DNA of 5,503 bases from Akkermansiaceae bacterium UBA1518 (GCA_002323895.1 DCQM01000005.1:1-5503), one strand, 5' to 3'; shown: positions 1 through 5,322, counted from the first letter of the stretch. Notes: generated by a model from the letters alone, not told the origin. Translations and numbers: made by a program.

Positions 1-202
1 ATTTGAGCAGGGTGTGACTGCGCGAATTCCGATCGCTTCCTACCGAAAACGGCACCGCATCCCGGACGTGCATATGGACCTGTATCAGCCCATTTTGAAT
101 GCTTACCAATCCCGGTTTGCCCCCAATCTGTTCTCGGAGTACACACCTACCGACTTACTCGATGCCAAGCGATATCTGGACACCAAGAATCGCTGGCGTT
201 AA
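1..202 (+). CDS. C-terminal fragment of an unrecognised protein (partial at 5' end)
   Basis: An open frame enters the window (first full codon at position 2) and ends at TAA 200-202, giving 66 residues. A GTG at 14-16 could be read as a start, but the frame is open upstream of it and no Shine-Dalgarno site can be seen, so I treat this as the end of a longer gene. The tail is rich in basic and aromatic residues (SYRKRHRIPDVHMDLYQPI, then an NLFSEYTPTDL segment, ending KNRWR). It has no membrane segment, signal peptide or cysteine. Its regular, non-repetitive composition and about 53% GC look like a genuine soluble protein. I do not recognise the family and assign no function. It runs convergently towards the SDR gene, with a 94-nt gap between the two stop codons. 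Confidence 0.7.
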   Translation, partial: FEQGVTARIPIASYRKRHRIPDVHMDLYQPILNAYQSRFAPNLFSEYTPTDLLDAKRYLDTKNRWR

Positions 203-218
203 CCACTTTTTGGGATAT

Positions 219-233
219 CTGTCTGAATGACAG
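219..233. other. small inverted repeat in the convergent gap
   Basis: CTGTC (219-223) and GACAG (229-233) form a 5-bp stem with a 5-nt loop, 16 nt after the stop codon of the first gene. No T-run follows on either strand, so it is not a canonical intrinsic terminator. It is the only structure I see in the 203-296 gap between two convergent genes, where some termination signal would be expected. Confidence 0.25.
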
Positions 234-296
234 TCAGTGCTCGGTAGAAATAATGAGGGACACGGACAGGTTAGTTTTTATTTCTTAACCCAACTA

Positions 297-1106
297 CTAC
301 CAAGGAATCTCGCTACCATCATAGTTGATGAAAGATCCGGTTTGAGAAATATCCAAATTGTTGATTACTTTAATAAGACGAGAAACTGCATCTTTTGCCG
401 ATACCGTCTCATACCCTCCGTAATCAAAATTTGTGGCTCTTCCAGCTTCTTCTAAAGACAACCCGAAAGCCTGTCTAAGAGCACGAGTATCTACTGCTCC
501 AGGATTAAGTAAGGTGACTGTTATCTCTTTCTCTCTGAGGCGAAAGGCCACCGTGCGCATAGCCATGTTCAATGCTGCCTTACTGATAGATAACAGCGGA
601 AGAGAGCTGGGTCTAGTCATGGATTCAATGGAGCCCGCTATACTTGAAATCGCGACAATTTTTTTCCCGCCACCTGCAATGAGGTTGTCGGAAAAAGCTT
701 CTGATACCTTTAACGCACCAAAAACATTTGTAGCCATCAATAATTCAAATTCGTCTTTTTCTATTTGCCCCCAGGCTTGCCTGCTACGATCTCCACTAAG
801 ACCAGCATTATTGATAACCAGATCAATCGGATAATTGCGATATTCTTTTTCTAAAGAAGAGAGCTGATCGACGTTCGTTACATCCAGTGACTCAATCCGG
901 ATTCTAGAATTCGCTTTAGCAAGCTCTTGCAGTTCGATATCGTCACCTGGGGTTCTGCTCGTAGCGATGACATCCCACCCAAGATCAGCATATTGCTTAA
1001 CGAACTCTAATCCCATGCCGCGATTAGAACCGGTAATTAGCACGGTCTCAGCTGACACAGAGAATGTAAATAGTAAAAGCAAAACGCAAGTGGCATACCT
1101 AAACAT
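297..1106 (-). CDS. C-factor/Sniffer-like short-chain dehydrogenase with Sec signal peptide, catalytic Tyr missing
   Basis: This is a 269-residue classical SDR fold. Visible motifs are the cofactor-binding TGSNRGMG (residues 25-32), Arg51 after strand 2 (suggests NADP preference), Asp75-Val, NNAG (99-102), tetrad Asn127, Ser154/155, Lys176, PG (202-203) and a C-terminal NYDGSEIPW typical of the C-factor/Sniffer subgroup. Two things are odd. First, residues 1-19 are a Sec-type signal peptide (hydrophobic core VLLLLFTFSV, VSA cleavage site), and the mature protein would start exactly at the first Rossmann strand (ETVLITG). Second, the YxxxK position reads LSISK: the tyrosine is Leu172 (TTA at 591-593). 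The start is firm because AAGGAGA (1114-1120) lies 7 nt upstream of ATG. It is the last gene of the minus-strand trio. A reductase role is doubtful. Family members CsgA and Sniffer have been reported as cardiolipin phospholipases, so a non-redox role is possible but inferred. Confidence 0.9.
   Translation of the reverse strand: MFRYATCVLLLLFTFSVSAETVLITGSNRGMGLEFVKQYADLGWDVIATSRTPGDDIELQELAKANSRIRIESLDVTNVDQLSSLEKEYRNYPIDLVINNAGLSGDRSRQAWGQIEKDEFELLMATNVFGALKVSEAFSDNLIAGGGKKIVAISSIAGSIESMTRPSSLPLLSISKAALNMAMRTVAFRLREKEITVTLLNPGAVDTRALRQAFGLSLEEAGRATNFDYGGYETVSAKDAVSRLIKVINNLDISQTGSFINYDGSEIPW
1050..1106 (-). other. Sec signal peptide of the SDR
   Basis: Residues 1-19 comprise a short n-region with Arg3, a hydrophobic core of about 10 residues and a V-S-A cleavage site before Glu20. 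No alternative downstream start would remove it and still keep the first Rossmann strand. The strong Shine-Dalgarno site sits at this ATG, so the signal peptide is part of the translated protein. A non-cleaved membrane anchor is the alternative reading. Confidence 0.75.
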
Positions 1107-1113
1107 CGGTATA

Positions 1114-1120
1114 TCTCCTT
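1114..1120 (-). promoter_or_regulatory. strong Shine-Dalgarno of the SDR gene
   Basis: On the minus strand AAGGAGA lies 7 nt before ATG (1104-1106). This is a near-perfect match to the anti-Shine-Dalgarno sequence, and it fixes the start that includes the signal peptide. Confidence 0.9.
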
Positions 1121-1157
1121 ATTATAAAATAAAAACACATCTCAATAAGCCAACCTA

Positions 1158-1170
1158 CCTTTATTAAAGG
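1158..1170 (-). repeat. shared intergenic motif, copy 1: candidate -10/operator before the SDR gene
   Basis: The minus strand reads CCTTTAATAAAGG, an imperfect palindrome with arms CCTTT/AAAGG. Twelve bases (CTTTAATAAAGG) are identical to copy 2 at 2569-2580. It contains TTTAAT (1163-1168), five of six matches to a sigma-70 -10 box. A weak -35 (CTGACT) lies 15 nt upstream. Transcription from here would give a leader of about 50 nt that includes the Shine-Dalgarno site. The promoter or operator role is inferred from position and similarity only. Confidence 0.4.
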
Positions 1171-1185
1171 ACTATTCAAAATGAG

Positions 1186-2547
1186 TCAGCTCGCTCTAGT
1201 GGCGTTAGTAATATTGTCCAGCGCCTTTTTAAGTAATACTCTAGAAGTGCCCACATTCATTCGCAGAAAATTTTCTCCTCCGGCTCCAAAACGATAGCCG
1301 CGATCTAGTTGAACTCCCGCTTCTTCTACCAAAATCCGCTCCATTATATCGCCGGCATGTATCTTGGGAGCATCCTTATCCTTATTCTTGTTCTCCGAAG
1401 CTGCTAACTGTGTGGCTCCAATCTTTTCCATCCAACCACTAAAATCAAGCCAAGCCAAGTAGGTACCTTCAGGTCGCTTAAACTTAATCAGTGGCGCATT
1501 TGTAGCCAAGTAATTCTCAAGATAGCGCATATTCTGATCTATATATGAAACGACAGCATCCAACCAGTCTCCACCTTCTTCATATGCCGCACGCGAGGCT
1601 ACAACACCTAAAGTGTTTACTACCTGGCTGTGGCCTGACGCCACAATTTTATCTAGTAACTTCTTATTACGAGCGTATATATAACCTGTTTTAAAGGCTG
1701 AGAGGTTAAACGACTTTGTCGCTGAGTTAAAAGAAACAGCATTCCGTTCAGCAAATTCGCTTTCCAAGGAAAATATTGGGGTAAAATGTTGACCTTGCGC
1801 AATAAAGTCGCAATGAATTTCATCCGATAAAACCACGGTTCCATTTCGGGCGCACATCGAAACCAAAGTCTCTAGATCCTCTCGACTCCAGCAATTCCCT
1901 GTCGGATTGTGCGGATTACAGAGCAAAAAGGCTTTGGTATCGTTGCTTAATTGTCGTTCTAAATCTTCAAAATCAATTCGGTACCCGTCGCTTTCTTTTT
2001 TCAGCGGGCTTTCGACAGGAATACAACTCGCGGCCTTGATCGTGACATAAAGTTGCGTATACGCAGGCGCATGAAGTAAGACCTTGCTCTGCGGAGGACA
2101 AAATGCACGTATCGCGCTTAAAAGACCGGGCAGAACACCGGTCGCACCAAGGATCTGATCACGTTGAATTTCTTCTCCATAACGCAAAAGAGTCCAGTTC
2201 TGGATAGATTCATAATAAGACTCTGGCATCAACATGTACCCCCAGTTGTCATGCTTTATCCTATTGGCTAAGGCATGAGTAATGGCAGGTGCTGTTCTAA
2301 AATCCATATCGGCGATACCCATTGCCGCCGTAATTTTTCTCCCTGGGAATCGCCTTAACTGCAGATCCCACTTAGCCGAATCAGTCCCCCAACGACTATA
2401 CACTTCATCTAAATTGAACTGATCAGAGGAGCCGTTGATCGAACTTTTAACATTAGATGCATGGGCGGAGTGACTTGCTAATGCGAAAGACAAACCCGCT
2501 GCAGATTTCATTAGCTGTCTTCGATACTCGTCAACGGGATTGGCCAC
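1186..2547 (-). CDS. Tat-exported MalY/PatB-type PLP aminotransferase / C-S lyase
   Basis: This is a 453-residue fold-type I PLP enzyme of the MalY/PatB family (cystathionine beta-lyase or aminotransferase). Diagnostic segments are WGTDSAKWD (53-61), MGIADMDF (76-83), NPHNPTGNCW (211-220), SDEIHCDF (241-248; Asp242 contacts the PLP ring nitrogen), the PLP lysine Lys278 in SATKSFNLS, and Arg429 in LRMNVGTSR, which binds the substrate carboxylate. MalY proteins are usually about 390 residues. The excess here is an N-terminal Tat leader of about 30 residues plus linker, and a Lys/Asp/Asn-rich loop at 384-395. The Tat leader has Arg9-Arg10 in YRRQLMK, a mild hydrophobic region and an AHA cleavage site at 28-30. 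Start is GTG (2545-2547), supported by AGGGAG 7 nt upstream. All catalytic residues appear intact, so an active periplasmic enzyme is expected. Lyase versus transaminase activity, and the substrate, cannot be decided. Confidence 0.92.
   Translation of the reverse strand: MANPVDEYRRQLMKSAAGLSFALASHSAHASNVKSSINGSSDQFNLDEVYSRWGTDSAKWDLQLRRFPGRKITAAMGIADMDFRTAPAITHALANRIKHDNWGYMLMPESYYESIQNWTLLRYGEEIQRDQILGATGVLPGLLSAIRAFCPPQSKVLLHAPAYTQLYVTIKAASCIPVESPLKKESDGYRIDFEDLERQLSNDTKAFLLCNPHNPTGNCWSREDLETLVSMCARNGTVVLSDEIHCDFIAQGQHFTPIFSLESEFAERNAVSFNSATKSFNLSAFKTGYIYARNKKLLDKIVASGHSQVVNTLGVVASRAAYEEGGDWLDAVVSYIDQNMRYLENYLATNAPLIKFKRPEGTYLAWLDFSGWMEKIGATQLAASENKNKDKDAPKIHAGDIMERILVEEAGVQLDRGYRFGAGGENFLRMNVGTSRVLLKKALDNITNATRAS
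2458..2547 (-). other. Tat (twin-arginine) signal peptide of the PLP enzyme
   Basis: Residues 1-30: the twin arginines (codons 2518-2523) sit in YRRQLMK, close to the (S/T)RRxFLK consensus. A weakly hydrophobic stretch SAAGLSFALASHS follows, and then A-H-A before Ser31. Tat carries folded, cofactor-loaded proteins, which fits a PLP enzyme. The Tyr in place of Ser/Thr before the arginines, and Leu-Met in place of Phe-Leu after them, are tolerated deviations. Confidence 0.8.
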
Positions 2548-2554
2548 ACTATAA

Positions 2555-2560
2555 CTCCCT
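2555..2560 (-). promoter_or_regulatory. Shine-Dalgarno of the PLP enzyme gene, supporting a GTG start
   Basis: Minus-strand AGGGAG ends 7 nt before GTG 2545-2547. This spacing selects the GTG start and so places the twin-arginine leader inside the protein. Confidence 0.8.
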
Positions 2561-2568
2561 GTGAAATT

Positions 2569-2580
2569 CCTTTATTAAAG
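2569..2580 (-). repeat. shared intergenic motif, copy 2: candidate -10/operator before the PLP enzyme gene
   Basis: Minus-strand CTTTAATAAAGG is identical over 12 bases to copy 1 (1158-1169). TTTAAT (2574-2579) could serve as a -10 box, with TTGCTC 17 nt upstream as a weak -35 (three of six matches). Predicted transcription would begin about 20 nt before the GTG start and still include its Shine-Dalgarno site. It may instead be a regulator-binding site shared by the genes. Confidence 0.4.
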
Positions 2581-2600
2581 AAAATAACTATGAGCTGAGC

Positions 2601-2624
2601 AAAAAAGCCTGTCGACTAAGGTTT
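2601..2624 (-). terminator. weak terminator-like hairpin after the PQQ enzyme gene
   Basis: On the minus strand AAACCT and AGGCTT can pair around TAGTCGAC with one A-C mismatch, and the 3' arm runs into six Ts (complement of 2601-2606). It lies 9 nt past the TAG stop of the quinohaemoprotein gene. The stem is short and A/T-heavy, so at most partial termination or attenuation is expected before the PLP enzyme gene. Confidence 0.25.
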
Positions 2625-2633
2625 GCGACTCAT

Positions 2634-4505
2634 CTAGTTATTTGCGATAGAAAAAGCCAGTAAAACGTTCCCACCAAGCTTGCCATAGCGACCATAACCA
2701 GAGTTTAAATAGAGCATATCACCGGCAATTACCGGACCACTTCCATCGATGGTTCCTCCTTTACCGGTCAACTGATTGACAGATCTAAATTCCCTTCGAG
2801 TATTGAATTTCCATAATTTGGCACCGGTTGAAGATGAATACGCGTGAAAAACACCGTTTAACCCGCCAGCAAAGAGGATGTCAGAGGAGAGTGAAATTGG
2901 CGCGGAGAATCCTGCAAAACACTCAAAAGAATCTTGTGAACAAGTGCTCCCTTCCAAGTGACTCCATAAAACGTCTCCTGTCGCTATATCTAATGCATGT
3001 ATGCCGGGCTGAGGGTCACCTGTGGCAAAGGGGTGTTCACCGATATCTGCAATAGGCACATACAAAACATTCTCATCCGCAGCCATACCCCAGTGAATTC
3101 CACCATTATGCCCACCTTTACCAATCTTTTTTCTCCACAGAATACGTCCTTCATTGCTGGGATCTAGAGCAAACACCATCCCCGATTTCTGTCCTGCCAA
3201 TAAATAATCATTCCCTGATTTACCGTTAACAAGTATTGGGGGTGCACCGAAATCAAAATCTGGTCCTGGTGGCACAGGACAATTAGATCCGTTTGTTACA
3301 CATGCTCCATTCCACATATCGCCACTTGTGGTCTGAGTATGCCAAACAACCCTGCCAGTGCTGATGTCCGCGGCAATAATGGCGTCGCTCGTAGCGGTGG
3401 CTGGAGGCGAATAATTCTGACCAGTCCCAAAATAGAGAAGCTTTCGCTCCTCATCAATAGTAGGTGAAGACCAGACTGGAACCCCAGAAGGACCCCAAAA
3501 AATTACATCGTTAGGATTAGAATCTTGTCTGTACGGCTCATCTACTAGGTGTAAACGCCAGTTTGTCTCACCCGAAGTTTTATCAACCGCAACAATCCCG
3601 CCCCTAAAAGTACAACACTCATAATCTGCATTTATTGCGGCCACTATCTCGGTGGACGATAACGGAATGAATAAATTCTCCTCATAGATTACTGGGGAGC
3701 CAGTGATCGTCGTCAAAGGATGTGGATCAACTCGCCTTCTCCAAACTAATTTTCCGGTTAAAGCTTCCAATTTATATATGTGACCCTGGAAATCCCCGAA
3801 ATACAATGATTCTGGTAAATCTCCTTTGCCGAGCTCAACAGAAATCGATCCGCGAACTTCCGATAAAGCATTAAAAGTCCACCATACACAGCCTAGCTTT
3901 GCGTCTAGCGCGTAAACCGATCCACTCTGGCTTCCTATAAATACGACACCACCACCGACCGTTGGCTGAGAGCGCATCCGATCAGCTCCAGGAACTGCAA
4001 ACGCCCAGGCTAGCTCTAATAATTCTGGGTTAGGCGTAGACGATTCGTTCAACTGGATCTTCTGAGCGCGGTCATTGGTTAGCGAATTTCCCCATCCCAG
4101 CCAACCTGGTTCTGCAGAAAATTCCTGCTCGCCATCGCAACTGACATCAGAGCTAGACTCTGTAACTAGCTCGATCGAAAGATACTCCGCAATCGCCTCT
4201 ATCTCCAAATCAGACAGATTCTGAGCTTGAATTTTCATCAAGCCACTTTGCATTGCTCGATTAATGGCCTGACGAGACATCGTTCGCAAAGTAGCTTCAC
4301 TGGGTACTTGATGAGAAATGGTTGCATGGCAGGAGTCACAGTGCTCAAGGTACAGTTCTTTTCCGCTTGGGGACTCATCAGCGGAGTTTTCACAAGAGGC
4401 ATAACTTGAAAATACCGCCAGAAATAACACGACTACTATTCGGAAACTTTGACCTCCAATAACTTCGCAAAGAGTATGACTCACTGTGATACACACCTTT
4501 TCCAT
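2634..4505 (-). CDS. PQQ-dependent quinohaemoprotein dehydrogenase, polyvinyl-alcohol-dehydrogenase-like
   Basis: A 623-residue exported quinohaemoprotein, numbered from ATG 4503-4505. Order: signal segment (core VVVLFLAVF, about residues 24-32); cytochrome c domain (about 45-112) with haem motif CDSCH (56-60) and likely axial Met90 in GLM; then a PQQ beta-propeller (about 160-620). The propeller has repeated tryptophan-docking blades, for example VYALDAKLGCVWW, VAVDKTSGETNW, IAADISTGRVVW and HALDIATGDVLW. It also has the adjacent cysteine pair Cys297-Cys298 that typically forms the disulphide ring over PQQ, and GPSGVPVWSSPTID (338-351). Haem before propeller matches polyvinyl-alcohol dehydrogenase rather than type II quinohaemoprotein alcohol dehydrogenases, whose haem is C-terminal. 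It should oxidise an alcohol in the periplasm and pass electrons to a cytochrome. The frame is open to ATG 4611-4613, but the start at 4505 fits the signal peptide and the promoter better; it lacks a clear Shine-Dalgarno site. The true substrate is unknown and no PQQ synthesis genes are in view. Confidence 0.92.
   Translation of the reverse strand: MEKVCITVSHTLCEVIGGQSFRIVVVLFLAVFSSYASCENSADESPSGKELYLEHCDSCHATISHQVPSEATLRTMSRQAINRAMQSGLMKIQAQNLSDLEIEAIAEYLSIELVTESSSDVSCDGEQEFSAEPGWLGWGNSLTNDRAQKIQLNESSTPNPELLELAWAFAVPGADRMRSQPTVGGGVVFIGSQSGSVYALDAKLGCVWWTFNALSEVRGSISVELGKGDLPESLYFGDFQGHIYKLEALTGKLVWRRRVDPHPLTTITGSPVIYEENLFIPLSSTEIVAAINADYECCTFRGGIVAVDKTSGETNWRLHLVDEPYRQDSNPNDVIFWGPSGVPVWSSPTIDEERKLLYFGTGQNYSPPATATSDAIIAADISTGRVVWHTQTTSGDMWNGACVTNGSNCPVPPGPDFDFGAPPILVNGKSGNDYLLAGQKSGMVFALDPSNEGRILWRKKIGKGGHNGGIHWGMAADENVLYVPIADIGEHPFATGDPQPGIHALDIATGDVLWSHLEGSTCSQDSFECFAGFSAPISLSSDILFAGGLNGVFHAYSSSTGAKLWKFNTRREFRSVNQLTGKGGTIDGSGPVIAGDMLYLNSGYGRYGKLGGNVLLAFSIANN
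4326..4340 (-). other. covalent haem c attachment motif CDSCH
   Basis: The single CxxCH in the protein, residues 56-60 from the ATG at 4505. A long amphipathic segment follows, with Met85 and Met90 as possible sixth ligands. The attachment requires the Ccm machinery in the periplasm, which agrees with the export signal. Confidence 0.9.
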
Positions 4506-4525
4506 AGTGGAAAGTCTGAGTTTAA

Positions 4526-4553
4526 AGTATAAGAAGTATAAACGAGGTGTCGA
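4526..4553 (-). promoter_or_regulatory. candidate sigma-70 promoter for the PQQ enzyme and downstream genes
   Basis: On the minus strand TCGACA (4548-4553, five of six matches to TTGACA) is followed after 16 nt by TATACT (4526-4531, five of six matches to TATAAT). A transcript would begin near 4519, giving a leader of about 14 nt before ATG 4505. A 9-bp tandem repeat (TTATACTTC/TTATACTTT) overlaps the spacer and the -10 box. This promoter would drive the whole trio if the intergenic gaps are read through. Confidence 0.55.
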
Positions 4554-4601
4554 GAAGCACTGATCGTCCAGAAAATGGTCGCGGAGCTTGAGGTCTTGGG
4601 T

Positions 4602-4641
4602 GCAGGTTCGCATGGAGCCTGCGGTCAGAGCTGGCCTTTTT
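4602..4641 (+). terminator. terminator-like hairpins with T-run in the intergenic region
   Basis: GCAGG (4602-4606) pairs with CCTGC (4618-4622). Immediately after, GGTC (4623-4626) can pair with GGCC (4633-4636, one G-U), followed by five Ts (4637-4641). No plus-strand gene that it would terminate can be seen upstream. It may be the remnant of a gene end displaced when the trio arrived, or it may block transcription antisense to the trio's promoter. The stems are short, so this is tentative. Confidence 0.25.
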
Positions 4642-4690
4642 GATCATTGTGAAATCAACCTTGATTTGGAGAGAGGCTGTAAACGTCATT

Positions 4691-4718
4691 TTCACGTTCG
4701 TAACTTGTGTTTTATAGA
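4691..4718 (+). promoter_or_regulatory. candidate promoter for the GNAT-like gene
   Basis: TTCACG (4691-4696), 16-nt spacer, TATAGA (4713-4718): four of six matches in each box. An inverted repeat AACGT (4682-4686)/ACGTT (4694-4698) overlaps the -35 and could be an operator. The leader to ATG 4778 would be about 53 nt and contains a possible small hairpin (GTGGGA 4743-4748 with TCTCAC 4755-4760). Confidence 0.3.
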
Positions 4719-4777
4719 GAAACAATCAAGATCCGCTACGGAGTGGGAATAGAGTCTCACGCTGGTTGAGTAAAAAC

Positions 4778-5278
4778 ATGGGTTCCCGATCAAAACGTCA
4801 TTTCGTGCCTAAGGACTTTGTTGTTCCAAGCGAGCTCAAGACAGCGAAGTTCAGGTTGCGGATGCTGTCGATCGACGATGCCGAGAAAGATTTCGAGGCG
4901 GTGGTGTCGAGCCCTGCGCGGCTAAGCCAAGTGTGGCCAGACAGTGGTTGGCCGGCTGGATTAACCCTCCGGCAGAATCTCATCGATCTTGGATGGCACG
5001 AAAAGGAGTTCCAGAATCGCAGTTCCTTTGCCTACACGATGGTGGCTCCCGACGAATCCCGAGTTCTGGGTTGTGTTTACTTTTATCCGACCGACAAGGC
5101 GGGGTATGACGCCGAAGTGTTTTTGTGGGTGCGGGAAAGTGAGGCTGCGACTGACCTGGATAGGGATCTTTTTGAGGTCGTGCAACGTTGGTTGGCGTCG
5201 GACTGGCCTTTTGAACACCCAGCTTATCCCGGCAGGACAATCAGTTGGGAGCTGTGGGACTCACTGCCTATCAAATAA
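4778..5278 (+). CDS. GNAT-like N-acetyltransferase family protein
   Basis: A 166-residue soluble protein with a GNAT-like layout. It has an N-terminal KFRLRMLSIDDAEKDFEAV strand-helix, a central helix region (TLRQNLIDLGWHEKEF), strands YTMVAPDESRVLGCVYFYP (86-104) and AEVFLWVRES (112-121), a helix RDLFEVVQRWLAS, and a C-terminal YPGRTISWELWDSLP. The usual acetyl-CoA pyrophosphate loop (R/Q-x-x-G-x-G/A) should follow the VFLWV strand, but the sequence there is RESEAATDLDRDL, with no glycines. Cofactor binding is therefore uncertain, and the substrate is unknown. ATG 4778 was chosen, with a weak GAG 7 nt upstream; an in-frame TTG at 4766 would add four residues. GC is about 60%, well above the trio. 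It is divergent from the quinohaemoprotein gene and convergent with the carotenoid oxygenase gene, with a 44-nt gap between stop codons. Confidence 0.7.
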   Translation: MGSRSKRHFVPKDFVVPSELKTAKFRLRMLSIDDAEKDFEAVVSSPARLSQVWPDSGWPAGLTLRQNLIDLGWHEKEFQNRSSFAYTMVAPDESRVLGCVYFYPTDKAGYDAEVFLWVRESEAATDLDRDLFEVVQRWLASDWPFEHPAYPGRTISWELWDSLPIK

Positions 5279-5322
5279 GTCTGTTTCCGGCGTGTCCTAA
5301 CCTGTATCGCATCAAGCGATCA

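Noticed and set aside
433..834. 133-codon open frame on the plus strand inside the SDR gene
   Set aside because: It lies wholly antisense to a gene with clear SDR motifs and a strong Shine-Dalgarno site. Its translation shows no recognisable domain.
1121..1126. Perfect minus-strand TATAAT just upstream of the SDR Shine-Dalgarno
   Set aside because: It directly abuts the Shine-Dalgarno site, so transcription would start inside it. The best -35 (TTGAGA) is only 14 nt away. It is more likely part of an AT-rich leader.
4506..4613. 36-codon upstream extension of the PQQ enzyme to ATG 4611-4613
   Set aside because: The extension would put about 58 residues before the hydrophobic core, covers the candidate promoter, and is not signal-peptide-like.
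4522..4725. 67-codon minus-strand open frame upstream of the PQQ enzyme
   Set aside because: No recognisable domain or Shine-Dalgarno site. It overlaps the promoter and the intergenic hairpins and has the composition of non-coding DNA.
4989..5300. 103-codon plus-strand open frame overlapping the GNAT-like gene
   Set aside because: It is a shifted-frame shadow. The GNAT-like frame shows coherent strand-helix segments, while this one has no recognisable features.
5306..5320. ATCGC/GCGAT inverted repeat between the convergent GNAT-like and carotenoid oxygenase genes
   Set aside because: Only a 5-bp stem with no T-run on either strand. It is well placed for a bidirectional terminator but too weak to call.
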